Numbered from the stretch's first letter, positions 25,201-34,495 are shown. The stretch is 64,000 nucleotides of DNA from Semisulcospira habei (GCA_036245525.1 BTPG01000006.1:93554650-93618649), one strand, 5' to 3'. Notes: a model not told the origin generated them from the letters alone. Program-made: numbers and translations.

Positions 25201-28200
25201 AGCACATTTTCTTTCTTTTTGAGTCCTAGAAGAAAGTCTAATCCACAAAGGCAAAGCCAAAACGTTCGTAGTTATAAACCATAGACGACACCGGTCGAAC
25301 ACCATAGCAAGGCGAAACCCCACCGTCCACGGTCGAGCTAAGAGTGAAACTGGCAGGCTTCGCCCTACGCATGCCCGGATAGGGTGGAAAGGGGAGGCCA
25401 CCCGGGGCTCCTATGCTTGGATCCCCGGTGTCTCCTTCCCAGTTGTGTAGGGGACACAACTTTGCGCTGAAATCGATAGGCTATAGAGTGTATTCCATAT
25501 AGTAATGCCATCGGTAATGTATTTTGAGAAAACAAAGTGGGGTGGCCCTTAAGTTTTGACCATTAGCATATATCTAGCTGCAAGACATAAATCCACATTG
25601 GCCCCAGCGACAACAGGGCCTCATGTGGATTTGTCTGTTGTTAGTCCTTTTCTTTACGCTTAATTTGGTCTCATTTACATCTGTGTTGTTCACGCAAATG
25701 CCTGTCAGTGTGCAGTTTTTAGATGCGAAGTATGTGATTACTGGCAGTGAAGGGGTCAACACCCTTGTGCATGCAGCCACTGGTACTATAAACATTACCA
25801 CTGGCTGCATGCATAATGGTGTTTATACCTATAACTGTTCAGTATGTACACACGCAAATATCTGTTAAAAAAACAATGTACAAACTCTACAAGCACACGA
25901 AACACATATACATCTACCAGACAAAATATTTTCAAACCAAACTGTGCAGAAGCCAGCATACTGTTACTATTAATTTGTTATGAAACTTGTTATTGTGCAA
26001 AACTAGTGTCCTCTTCAATGCAGCTTATATACCCACCAACAAAACACCTGGATCCTGGCCACAGCCTGCATCGTCACGATACAGAGGGAACTGCTACATT
26101 CCGACTAAAAGCTCTACTTTTCCCACACAGGAGCAATCAAAGCAACAATCATAAAATATAACAAACACACAGAGTTTTAAATGTCCCAAAAGCCAGAAGT
26201 TATGAAACAATGTAGACTCAAATAAATGAGACGTTTTAATGACTGTAACTGTTCTATACTCATCATCATCATCATCATCAGTCCCTTGCCCGAACTGGGC
26301 GTTGGGGGGACTGAAAGGCAGCAGCAACAGACAGTGCTCTCCACTGAGTTCTATTTTGGGCGGTGGCAAGCAAGTCTGGCATCTCTATACTCATATAACC
26401 CATTTAAAGCTATTTCTATTAAAGTATGATCAACATACAGGTAACAGTTTGTCTCAACTGATCTCCAAAGCCAATCCAAATATACCAACATAATGTCTTT
26501 TGTTTCATCAGGGCTCCTGTTACTATGCATCAGTGACACTACAATTTAAAATCATGCATTGAAAGAGGAAGCAGACCCACAAATTCAGTGCATCTGTGAG
26601 ACACACTAATTTTAATTTATTTAAAGAGCAAGCAAATGATCTTTACAACGTTCAGATGAAAGTATTCAGACCTTTTAACACATTCACAACTGCGGTCACC
26701 GATTGTCGACTGCACGGCTGGCCACTTTGGTCACCGCTTGATTAATGCTGGAAGACAACTGCTGTCGCCAATCCTGTCGCTGATTGACGACTTCAAAACA
26801 TAGAGTGACCTAACTTCCAAAATACTTTCTCACTGAGAATGCTGGAGTTGAAAAACCCCTGTGACATAGGCAGGGAACTCCTCTCCACTCTTGGCACCAT
26901 ATTCTTTAGCTGTGTAATTCGCGTGGTGCTTAATTTTACCTGAAGTCTGAGCAATTTATTTTGAGCAAGTTCCTGCAGCTGTGGCGGACACTTCGAGCGC
27001 GTCTTGCAGTTGGCAGCATCTTGTAATGGATAAAAATTCCCCACTAGAGCCACCTTTTGCCACATATAGGGTGACTCTGAAATTTCTATAGCCTGAAAAA
27101 TGGAGGCATGGCAACGAACAGTAAACTTGGAAGTTGAAAAGGCTGCATTCAAAAGTAAATAAATTTTAATTTTTACATTTATTTCCTTTTCAAAATGAAA
27201 AATTTGTCATATTTCCTATTTTTGGGCAAAATGAAATGGATTGGTTGGTCTGTTGAAGCTCAAGTTATAATTAACCCTTTTCATCCTGACACACCTATTG
27301 CTTGAAATAAATTGGACTGAAAGTTCAAGGGTGGTGTCAGAATAGATTGGCGTCCGAGGCGCCAAGCTATTCTGACACCACCCTTGAACTAAAACAGTTG
27401 ATCTATATCCTAATCTGTAATGTAGCCTTCATATGACAAAAAGCAAATTTTACAAAATCAGCCTCAGGATGTAATGGGTTAACAGAAGGCTACTGCAGTA
27501 CGCGCTGCACACTATCGGGAATAGCCAGTGCTCTGTCAATCTCTCAGGAAGCTCAGTTTCTGACTTCAGCCGCCGAAGCCACTGCTGGAAAAGTAAGTTG
27601 TAAAAGGGTCAAGCTGCTGTGAAAACGGTAACCCTGTTCATATTAATAGGACAATGTTTTGCTGAAACCCAACTGCACTTATGTTTGGGATAAAACACCA
27701 CCCATACAGTCTCTGCTTAAAATGCTTTGGTCACGAAACACCTCACAGTTTTACTCAACACTTTAATCCATTCAGCCCTGGCATATTGGCCACTTCAACC
27801 AGATAAGCTAAAGATCAACCACGATAGTTTTAGAGCGGTGGCAGAAGAGTAGGACACTTCTAAGAACCATACTATTTTGACACCAACATTGAACTGTCAG
27901 AGTCAATGGGTACGAGGACAACTCCAGAATGTGGAGATTTTGCCTATAACCTTTAATGTACTTTGTGATGAAACTCTATGCTCACGCATAGGGTTCACAC
28001 AGAGGGTTTTGTATAGGACGGTTTTGTCAGCAGTTTGTCTTGTGACAATTATTTTGTGGGGGCAGGAGGCCACGTGAAATCGTAGAGAAACGTTTTGCAA
28101 GGGGATTTTAGTGAGAGCTCAGTCTATCAGAGGTCTAAATAGGCAGTATGGGCTATGCTGTCATTGTGGACGGATGTATGTCAGATACACTAGCCGTGTT

Positions 28201-30683
28201 CAAGACTCTAAAACCTAGAATTCAGGTATGTTTTTATATGTATTATTGAAGGCTACTGAGTTAAAGATAGTATGCGTTAGTAAGAGGTAATTCGGTTGTG
28301 CAGCGTTGACTGGTTTGGTTCAGTTATGTGGGTTTGGAATTTTTTGAGGTAACCGGTGTTTTTCCTATGTGGTTATTTACCGAGATGGATAACTAATGAA
28401 TGTGAGGTGTGTATGTCCAAGTCGTTATGAAGGTAGTAATCTAGTATGTGGTTAAGTATAGTCTTTTCTAATGTATAAAAGAAGGTATGGCGAGTGTTAG
28501 GTTATAGTCTGTTTCAATGTAGTAACGGAGTTATGGTGTGTTATGAAAGTAGTTCGGGTTACGAAGCACGTGTGTGTGTGAATGAACGTGTGAGAGAACA
28601 CCAGTTAGACAGGTTGGATTGTGAGAGACAATTACCTAGCCTGGCGTTTACATTGTGTATGTGTATGCGGTGTTGATGTGCTTGTAGTGGGAAGGTGTGG
28701 TGTAGATAATCTTTTGAGTGTTCTTTTGTTGTTTACTTTTATAAAAGCACATAGTAGAAAGAGAGCCAGCGTGCTGAGTTTTACCACGTGAATGCACCCG
28801 ACTGAGTCAGTGACGGTGTATGCGTCTGTTGTGCGAGAGTCTGTACGTGCGACTGGGGCAAGTCTGCATGCGTTACATACTTTCATTTTCAAGTTTGTCA
28901 GAACACAGGAGAGTTGACACAGATATTTTGCAGCAGCAACAGACCAAAACATTTTCCTTTTGACTCGTATGCACATCTCAAATGAGTTAATTTGGCTTAC
29001 CTGCGTGGGCGGTAGTCATCATAGGAAGGTCGCCCCCTGGGTGCTGGGCCTGATCTGTCTCCTCTGTCTCTCCGCGAGCGCCCACTAGACATCTCAACCT
29101 TTACTCGCCGACCATTTATACGCCTGCAGCAAATTACATGACAAAAGATTAGACCTAGTTTGAAATGATATACATCAACATTTAACCCTCTTGTGATTGC
29201 AGCCTCCGGTTCTGTTTACAGGATCGGTGGCTGCACACACTCTTTGTTAATTCAACACCAGAAAGCCCAAGCTTTCACAGGAACATGGATTCAAAGTATT
29301 ATCGGCAAGAGGCATAGATCCTGAGCTCCCTCACAATTGCGGTGGCTCATGATCAATACCTCTTGCAGTTGTGACAGGTTAATTAAGCCCACTACAATAC
29401 ACATTTAACCACTTGGTTGTTGGTAGCAGTTTTTGCAGGAATCATCGCGACAAAAACAGCTACTAACAGTAACAGTCAAAGAGTTAACAAAAATCCACTG
29501 ATGTCTCTCCTGCAAATTATTCAAGAACATGGATTGGCCGTGACATTCCAATGGAAGTGCCCGTCTAGTGTGGCGCATCCTTGCACCATGATACCAACAT
29601 CAAACGCCATCGTGATTGTTGTATCTACTGCAACAGTCAACAGAGGCCATCTCTCAGTCCATGGATACATTGGCTGAAGACCTGTCTATGCTTAACTTGT
29701 TGTGTGCAAGTTATGAAATACCCACATTTTAGCACTTCGCGGCAGTAGCCCAACACATCACTCGAAACTGCAGATGAGAACGTCGTAGCAAGAGCTACAG
29801 CCTCGCCACAAACTGTGCACTGGCATAAACCAGAATGCCGTGGTTAGAGAAATCCAACTACGAATCACACCAAAATTATTGGTGACATACAATAGCCTGG
29901 CACTAAACAACCCAAAATGCCTCTATGAAAACACTGCTGCGAAAACGCAATGAAGGCAACATAGACAAAGGGAATCGCACCAAAGTCGGTGACGCACAAT
30001 AACCTGGCACTGGTAAACCTCTCACAGTGTGTTGAATTACTCCACGGGGAAACGCAATGAACCTGACCAACTCACAATGAACAGATAAATACCGTCAAAC
30101 AACAAATGACCGATGTGAACTAAATCACACTCTGTGGTCAGGTTTGGTCCGCTGATGAGAGCAGTACCTGGCTTTTTAAAGTGAAACAGGTTCGAAATAC
30201 ACAAAGGATTGAGTGACTACAACAAAATCGAGACCTGTGTCACAAAACTTTTTGTATACGACCAGGCTAGAATCAGGCTGAAACATTCATGTGTGCGATG
30301 TGAGACCGTTTTTTTCCAACACCCAAGCAATTCTGCCACCACCTTTGAACTATCATGGTCGAACCATATCTTGCTGTGATGTGTCGCGGGCAGAATGAGT
30401 TAACATGCAGCCACCAGTACTGCTCACAGTGCGAGTGACTGCATGCACAAGGGGGTTAAATAGCAACACTTACGTCCCATCCAGTGCTCTCACAGCGTCT
30501 TCAGCATCCCGCGGGTCGTCAAACTCTACAAAAGCAAACCCAGCTGGCCTCCTTGCCACCCACACATTTTTCAAGGTGCCATATCTGGAAAATTTGTCCT
30601 CAAGCTCATTTTTGGGACAGCCATGGCCAAGATCACCAATGTACACCTTGCAGTCAAGATTCCAATCTCCTGGACGAGACATT
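13234..30683 (-). CDS. SRSF3-like: SR splicing factor, SRSF3/7-like (gene A), four coding exons
   Basis: The proposed coding exons are 30682-30474, 29123-29001, 15075-14962 and 13246-13234. They sum to 459 nt, giving a 152-residue protein. All three introns are phase 2 and each boundary shows AG acceptors and GT donors. The protein has one N-terminal RRM (about residues 10-85) with RNP2-like KVYIGDL and RNP1-like GFAFVEF, then an RS-rich tail. The VWVAR..(A)GFAFVEF signature is that of the SRSF3/SRSF7 branch. There is no CCHC knuckle, so it is closer to SRSF3 (short form) than to SRSF7. The family binds pre-mRNA exonic enhancers in the nucleus, recruits spliceosome parts through the phosphorylated RS tail, and aids mRNA export. 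Intron 2 (29000 to 15076) is swollen to 13.9 kb by nested transposons. The exon chain is read by eye and no transcript was available, so the last tiny exon is the least certain part. Confidence 0.82.
13247..14961 (-). other. Last intron of gene A
   Basis: It holds a 5'-truncated LINE copy at 13398-13719, half of the GACCATGATAATTCAAGG palindrome family near 13864-13910, and hairpins at about 14280-14365 and 14757-14828 (arms of TGTCAGTAGCAGTTTTTGTC type). No exon recognised. Confidence 0.5.
13398..13719 (+). mobile_element. 5'-truncated RTE-like LINE, 3' end
   Basis: The frame encodes the same C-terminus as 61126-61443 ([16 protein letters not shown] ... [17 protein letters not shown]) and ends in TAAG repeats. 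About 108 codons of the reverse transcriptase C-terminus remain. It is dead on arrival by truncation. Confidence 0.9.
14962..15075 (-). CDS. SRSF3-like: Gene A coding exon 3: RS domain
   Basis: The acceptor ATATTTTCAG|GAGCCC joins in phase 2 to the previous exon and yields [17 protein letters not shown], then [21 protein letters not shown]. The donor candidate is AGCAG|GTAGAT. Reading through the donor gives an immediate TAG, so unspliced RNA would end the protein here with almost the same tail. The parallel exon of gene B (135-209) also ends AGCAG|GTA, which favours a real donor. Confidence 0.82.
15076..15829 (-). other. Intron 2 of gene A, left part, no gene seen
   Basis: It has a G-run at about 15387-15404 and a GC-richer patch at 15540-15760. 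Nothing else identifiable. Confidence 0.4.
15830..16424. repeat. Foldback element, about 550 bp
   Basis: The arms at about 15865-15965 and 16308-16412 are imperfect inverted copies, e.g. TTTGACATCAGAGCGCACG against CGTGCACTCCGATGTCAAA, and GAACAAATGTCATT against its partner. The Tc1-like transposon starts 13 bp beyond the right arm. Confidence 0.7.
16633..17660 (-). pseudogene. Tc1-like transposase, disrupted
   Basis: From ATG at 17660 the frame gives 301 residues: an N-terminal paired-like helix-turn-helix (residues ~5-55, [15 protein letters not shown]), a GRPR motif, a second HTH, then the DDE core with FTDES (first Asp) and PIEHLWD-like IEHLWDVLG (Glu). The usual second catalytic residue sits in a QDDNARPH-type motif; here it reads QDNNARPY, so that Asp is Asn. 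The frame breaks near 16760; a one-base shift restores [10 protein letters not shown] to the stop at 16633. The 1028-nt total is one base short of a 342-residue gene. It would have cut and pasted its own element; now it is inactive by two independent lesions. Confidence 0.9.
17981..18200. repeat. Left inverted terminal repeat of DIRS-like element
   Basis: It holds GGAATACACTCTATAGCC and, further in, CACCCTATCCGGGCATGCG, both found inverted at the right end. The outermost ~35 bases (AAATGAATTTTTT...GGGAAAAATAC) differ from the right end, as in DIRS elements. Confidence 0.9.
18237..18336. repeat. Internal complementary region of DIRS-like element
   Basis: The first half (AATGCCATCGGCAAGTATTT... 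) is complementary to the left outer end and the second half (TTTTCTCAAAATACATTACC...) to the right outer end. They meet at ATTCATTTGTTTTC, which equals the predicted circle junction. In the DIRS model this region templates end joining into a circle. Confidence 0.88.
18437..19655 (-). pseudogene. DIRS tyrosine recombinase and connecting domain, frameshifted
   Basis: Pieces in several frames are, in order, [20 protein letters not shown] (19655 on), an N-terminal core-binding piece [15 protein letters not shown] (near 19300), [16 protein letters not shown] (19273-18896) and [18 protein letters not shown] ... [10 protein letters not shown] (18703-18437). The HxxR pair and the final Tyr of the RHRY active site are visible, but the first Arg (usually in A.ASRVSEL) is His. 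The enzyme would insert the circular element copy. It is not functional here. Confidence 0.85.
19707..20477 (-). pseudogene. DIRS RNase H domain
   Basis: It shows TDAS(Q)[33 protein letters not shown] and [15 protein letters not shown], the four blocks of the RNase H domain. The last block usually reads VADALSR; here the Asp is Tyr, a likely inactivating change. RNase H removes template RNA. It follows the RT in a shifted frame. Confidence 0.88.
20323..21622 (-). pseudogene. DIRS reverse transcriptase, frameshifted
   Basis: The frame 21622-20525 carries [20 protein letters not shown] and the motif-A block [14 protein letters not shown]. It slips at a G-run near 20712-20720 into frame 20856-20323, which holds [13 protein letters not shown] and the catalytic YLDD. 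Motif order and spacing match DIRS/Ngaro pol. The enzyme would copy element RNA to DNA; the slip separates motif A from YLDD. Confidence 0.88.
21498..22555 (-). pseudogene. DIRS gag-like ORF, C-terminal part
   Basis: The 342-codon frame is Ser/Arg/Pro-rich at first, then ends in a conserved-looking block ([11 protein letters not shown] ... [18 protein letters not shown]). The following pol frame (from 21622) overlaps its end in another frame, so either a frameshift mutation or programmed shift separates them. Upstream it is cut from its N-terminus by the hAT-like insertion. Confidence 0.65.
23087..23335 (-). mobile_element. SINE 3' half, tandem with the full copy
   Basis: It repeats the 3' portion of the neighbouring SINE (GGTATTAATTTCAGTCCACT on through ATATAAATACTATG) and ends in ATT repeats. 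The tandem layout suggests one copy landed in the tail of the other or a local duplication. Confidence 0.75.
23336..23762 (-). mobile_element. tRNA-derived SINE, full copy
   Basis: On the minus strand it begins GGGCGGTCCGTGGCGCATCG, with A-box-like TGGCGCATCGGT and B-box GGTTCGATAC, as in a tRNA-like RNA polymerase III promoter. The body (GTGTCACCATTAATTCGGGC, GGGTACTCCGGCTC) is shared with 60330-60756. It has no anticodon-loop fold I would accept as a true tRNA. Confidence 0.82.
24511..25068 (-). pseudogene. DIRS gag-like ORF, N-terminal part
   Basis: The frame of 185 codons has a cysteine cluster, CHLCGD ... [10 protein letters not shown] ... ICDVCADWS, as in DIRS gag N-termini, followed by Ser/Pro-rich sequence. 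It then enters a run of short peptide repeats of the type [11 protein letters not shown] that continue past the hAT-like insertion at 22965-24336. Gag would coat the retrotransposon RNA. The reading frame is broken. Confidence 0.65.
25335..25533. repeat. Right inverted terminal repeat of DIRS-like element
   Basis: It is the reverse complement of 18000-18200 with few differences; the outer end is TAATGTATTTTGAGAAAAC. On the minus strand this is the 5' end and should hold the promoter, but no box is assigned. Confidence 0.9.
26264..26383 (-). mobile_element. Very short 5'-truncated LINE tail with 11-bp TSD
   Basis: The 120-bp insert is almost identical to the complement of 48608-48729, ending in ATC/GAT repeats. 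TCTATACTCAT flanks it at 26253-26263 and 26384-26394. The near-identity to the other copy implies recent activity of this LINE family. Confidence 0.92.
27322..27390. repeat. Palindrome of the GGTGGTGCCAGAAT family
   Basis: Arms of 31 bases with few mismatches around an ~7-bp loop (AGTTCAAGGGTGGTGTCAGA and its complement). It is flanked at distance by TTAACCCTTTTCATCCTGA (27272) and TCAGGATGTAATGGGTTAA (27464-27482), an outer inverted pair. Confidence 0.8.
29001..29123 (-). CDS. SRSF3-like: Gene A coding exon 2: end of RRM and linker
   Basis: The acceptor GCTGCAG|G and donor GCAG|GTAAGC bracket 123 nt in phase 2. It reads [15 protein letters not shown], which completes the last RRM beta strand, followed by an Arg/Gly/Pro linker ending YDDYRPR. 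The RINGxRVxVE segment matches gene B exon 2, which confirms the frame. The exon lies just right of the transposon-filled intron. Confidence 0.88.
29124..30473 (-). other. Intron 1 of gene A
   Basis: It contains hairpins of two dispersed families: about 29300-29380 (GGCAAGAGGCATAGATCC and partner) and 29402-29486, the latter set between TTAACCACTTGG and CAAAGAGTTAA. No exon recognised. Confidence 0.45.
30474..30683 (-). CDS. SRSF3-like: Gene A coding exon 1: start codon and RRM
   Basis: The ATG is at 30682-30680, one base after an acceptor (GTTACAG|A ATG), so a non-coding 5' exon must lie upstream. The exon encodes the start of the protein and most of the RRM, including KVYIGDL and GFAFVEF, and ends in ...ALDG plus two bases of the next codon at donor AC|GTAAGT. 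It is the counterpart of gene B exon 4564-4760, and both end at the same place in the RRM. Confidence 0.9.
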
Positions 30684-30789
30684 CTGTAACATAAAAGAAA
30701 TGCAGTTTGCATACTCTGCATGAATGAGGAATGATTACAAGTCAGACACAGTACAGTTGATTGGTTGTGCATTGCTTGGTCCGCAATAA

Positions 30790-33470
30790 TAACAAGAAAG
30801 TTAAGAAAGGCAAAGCCCTTGTGACTCACGTGTATGACTGATGCACACATGTGTGACCTTTGTGACAATATAAATAAGACACCACCAAAATCATGTTTTC
30901 TCAATTTTAAGCATTTTGCACACATTTGTCAAACCCCGTGACCCCTTAACTTTGCGATGAGTCGACTAAATTTTTATGCATTAAAAATGTCTTGCCATCA
31001 GCAAACTTCATGCCAAATTTGATTGAAAAGTTTGTAAAAACTTTGATAAAAAGTACAATTCTAAAACAAGAAAGGCAAAGCCATTATGGCTCACATGTAG
31101 GCCCTATTTACATCTGTGACCTTTGTGACAATAAGGGCTGGCTTCTGCACCAGCAAAATCCATGTTTTCTCAAAATGTAAGCATTTTTCACACTTGTGAC
31201 CCCCCCCCCTCCCCCGCCCCCCACCACGACCCTTGACCTTTGCGATGAGTCAACTAAATTAGCATGCATAGGAAGGTCTTATCATCAGCTACCTTTGTGC
31301 CAAATTTGATTAAAAAATGTACACTACAATACCTACAAATTTATGAAAAATTGTCATTTTACACATTTGCCAGCCTCTAGTGACCCTTGACCTTTCCGAG
31401 GGCTCATCCAAAATAGTATGCATAGATAGGTCTCACCAACAGTTATCTCTGCACCAAATTTGGGTTTAAAGTTGTGAATAGTATTTGTGGAAAAAAAATT
31501 GGGGGGGGGGGGGGGGGGGGGAAAATATGGCTTTTTAAACCACGTTCCACGTTTTTAATCATCCCTTGACCTTTGTCATGGGTCAACTAAATTAGTATGC
31601 ATATGAAGGTCCTGCCATCATCTACCTTTGAGCCAAAATTGATTTGAAAACTTATAAAAATGTTGGGAAAAAAATACAATTCTATCAAAAATTGGCATGT
31701 TGCATACATTTGCCGACCTCTTGTCACCCATGACCTTTCCTAGGGATCATCCAAATTAGTATGCATAGATAGGTCTTACCATCAGGTATCTTTGTACCAA
31801 GTTTGGGTTTGAAGTTGTGAAAAGCATTTAAGAACAAGCAAGGCAAAGCCCTTTTGGCTCACATGTATGACCGATTTACAAAAGTGTGAGAATATGTAAA
31901 GGGATAGCTTCTGAACCAACAAAATCCATGTCTTCTCAAAATTTAATCAGTTTTCACACATATCAAACCCCCTTGACCTTTGCGATGAGTCGACTAACTT
32001 AGTAATAGTAATAGTATATGTGGGAAGGACTTATAATTAGCTACCTTTGTGCCAAATTTGATTGAAATGTTTGCAAAAATGTTGATAATATAATAACTAC
32101 AAGGTTGTTGACCTCTTGTGACCCTTGACCTTTTTTAAGGGGTCATCCAAATTAGCATGCATAGATAGGTCTTACCATCAGGTATCTCTGTACAAGTTTA
32201 AGTTGTGAATAGTATTTGAGAACAAACATCTTCGGTCAAAATATGACTATTTTAGACCTATTTCCTGAGCTCTTGTGACCCTTGACCTTTCTGATGGATC
32301 ATCCAAATTAGTATGCATAGATAGGTCTTACCATCAGGTATCTCTGTACCAAGTTTGGGTTTGAAGTTGTGAATAGTATTTGAGAAAAAAAACATCTTTT
32401 GTCAAAATATGGCTATTTGTGACCTAGTTCTTGATCCCTTGTGACCTTTGACCTTTCTTTCAGATGGGTCATCCAAAGTTTGGTTTTGAAGATGTGAATA
32501 CAGAATAGTATTTGAGGGAAAACATCTTTTGTCAAAATATGGCTATTTTTGACCTATTTCCTGAGCTCTTGTGACCCATGACCTTTCTGATCCCCACCCG
32601 GGTCTGCCCTGGGGGACTTGGTTGGGGTTAACTACTTTTTAGTTCCTAGGGTCACCCTGGTCAGCCCCACAGGGTGGGTTTTCCTTTCTATTCTGGGGCA
32701 TGTGTTTCTGTCTACCCGAGGTCCTTTCACCTGTATTTGCCTTTTTAAAACTCTCCCTACTGTCTGCACTGCCTGTAGCTCTTGATATTGGATGTGTGTT
32801 GCTAAATGGTCTTGGCTTTATTTAGGCCCCATGTGTTAGGTTTATTTAACGTATTTGACCGGCTGGCGACATACACTCAATGTTCTGTTTAGTTGTTTTT
32901 TTTCACAAGCAGTGCAGGCACGTCCTGAGAAAGTCTTGTTGCTGTCGGGACGTTAAGCAATGTACAATCAATCAATCATGACCTTTCTGAGAGATCTTAC
33001 CATTAGGTAGCTTTCATTTTTTTGTACCAAGTTTGGGTTTGAAGTTGTGAATAGTATTTGAGAAAATAAAATCTGTTGTCAAAATATGGCTATTTTTCAC
33101 CTACTAGCTGAGCTCTTGTGACCCTTGACGTTTCCGAGGAATCAACCAAATGAGTATGCATAGAAAGTCTTACCATCAGGTATCTCTGTACCAAATTTGG
33201 GTTTGAAGTTGTGAATAGTATTTGAGAAAAAATAAATTATGTCAAAATATAGCTATTTTTGATATATTTCCTGAACCCGGGACCTTGACCTTTGTGAGAG
33301 GTCACTCAAATTGGTATGTTTAGGTTTTTCCACAGCGCATCCTTGGGCCACGTTTGATGACTATAGCTTGAATAGTCTCTGAGAAAATGCCAACATTTAA
33401 AGTACCACAGATGACGGCAGACCACTGGCCCAGAACATACTCACTTCTGCTTTGCACGTGAACCAAAAGG
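30790..33470 (+). repeat. Second tandem-core dispersed repeat array
   Basis: Head motifs ACAAGAAAG.CAAAGCCC occur at about 30795, 31066 and 31834, followed by many 160-170-bp units (CTTGACCTTTCCGAGGG ... GTATGCATAGATAGGTCTTA). The tail near 33410-33470 has CACTGGCCCAGAAC. It lies 5' of gene A's start exon. It is broken by a SINE-like retroposon at 32591-32977. Confidence 0.75.
32591..32977 (+). mobile_element. SINE-like retroposon with perfect 13-bp TSD
   Basis: ATGACCTTTCTGA occurs at 32578-32590 and 32978-32990, directly at both borders. The head is CCCCACCCGGGTCTGCCCTG and the tail (AATC)3. This copy fixes the element's ends and length (387 bp) for the family. Confidence 0.92.
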
Positions 33471-33774
33471 CATCCAAAAGAGTCAAAACATATTCAGAGT
33501 CCTACTGTGCAGCAGCACAGTAGACTCAGTTCAAGTTACACATACACAATTGCAGAGTTAATGTTTACCATGATGGCGGGCGGGCGGACGGACGGACGAC
33601 CACTGGCCCAAAACACACTCACTTTTGCTTCACACTTGAGCCCAAAAAACATCTTTTGTCAAAATATGGCTATTTTTCACCTATTTCCTGATCTCTTGTG
33701 ACCCTTCCGAAGGATCAAGCAAATTAGTATGCATAGGATTAGGAAGGTCATAGCAATTTTGTCAAAATATTACT

Positions 33775-34495
33775 CCAAGTTACACAGTTGCAGAGTTGGT
33801 AGAAACAGCAAAATCGTGCCTAATGCGTGCCCCACTTTCTGTCGCCGTCCGTGCGCACTACTGTCAACTTCTCCGTGCAGCTCAAACCTTCCCCGCCAGA
33901 CAAGCTCACTAACGTACAGGACAGGATATCACGCACGATATTTTCACCGGTAATTTCTCCAAAATGCCTGTCAGCTTTTACACTTGATGAAGTTATATTT
34001 TTGTGGAGGAAAAAAATGCAGCAGAGGAAACGTTCAGCTAAAAGTACAGAAGCCTATAAAAAAAAATAAAAAACATGCCCTGCATTCATGGCTGTGGAAT
34101 AGTCTATAGCAGAAGACAGCCATGAACGCAGGGCATGTTTTTTTAAGTCTCGAGTAGGATTCTGTATGTTCAGCCAAATATTTTCTCTTCTGCTGCATTT
34201 TCTTGCACAAAAATATGTTCTTCATCAATTGTAAAAGCTGCAGATGTATTTTGGAGAAATTACCGGTGAAAATATCATGTGTGGTATCCTGTNTATTTAA
34301 CATTCTACAGGTCAGTGCAGTGGCTAAGGCTTATGGCAAAGGCATAGATACTGTAGCTCAGCATCTTTGGCAAAGGTCTGAGCTGCGCGAAGAAGTTGGC
34401 AGTAGTGCACACGGAAGGCGATGGGAAGTGGGGCACACATTAGGCACGGTTTTGATGTGTTTGTACCAACTTTGCATCTGTGTAACTTGAACAGA
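33775..34495. repeat. Large imperfect inverted repeat, arms over 300 bp
   Basis: The left arm (33775-34100) and right arm (34105-34495) are complementary with about 85 percent match by eye, e.g. CGTGCCTAATGCGTGCCCCA against TGGGGCACACATTAGGCACG, and the centre AACATGCCCTGC/GCAGGGCATGTT. One base (34292) is undetermined. No coding capacity seen. Confidence 0.85.

Larger units (their letters stand above)
17981..25533 (-). mobile_element. DIRS-like tyrosine-recombinase retrotransposon
   Basis: Reading leftward, the order is gag-like (25068-24511 and 22555-21498), reverse transcriptase (21622-20323), RNase H (20477-19707) and tyrosine recombinase (19450-18437). Terminal repeats of about 215 bp at 17981-18200 and 25335-25533 are inverted, and an internal segment (18237-18336) is complementary to both outer ends joined. 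Inverted terminal repeats plus an internal complementary region are specific to DIRS elements. Frameshifts, a G-run slip and lost catalytic residues make it defective. It is inserted in the Tc1-like element with no clear TSD, as expected for recombinase integration. Confidence 0.93.
16425..25563 (-). mobile_element. Tc1-like DNA transposon split by a DIRS-like retrotransposon
   Basis: The left end ATGGTCAAAACTTAAGGG (16425 on) recurs inverted at the right end (to 25563), about 22 bp identical, each bordered by TA (16423-16424 and 25564-25565). Between them are a Tc1-type transposase (16633-17660) and a 7.55-kb insertion (about 17981-25533). Without the insertion the element is close to 1.59 kb, the usual Tc1 size. 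It lies in intron 2 of SRSF gene A. Confidence 0.92.
25566..28994 (-). other. Right part of gene A intron 2
   Basis: It holds a hairpin at about 25765-25825 (arms TGCATGCAGCCACTGGTA type), a short LINE tail (26264-26383) and a perfect palindrome (27322-27390). The stretch 28100-28990 is GT-rich with no recognisable gene. Confidence 0.45.

Noticed and set aside
28100..28990. GT-rich stretch as a solo LTR
   Set aside because: Style resembles 58478-60188, but no TG...CA ends or flanking duplication could be found.
34292..34292. Undetermined base (n)
   Set aside because: An assembly uncertainty at the long inverted repeat, not a biological feature.
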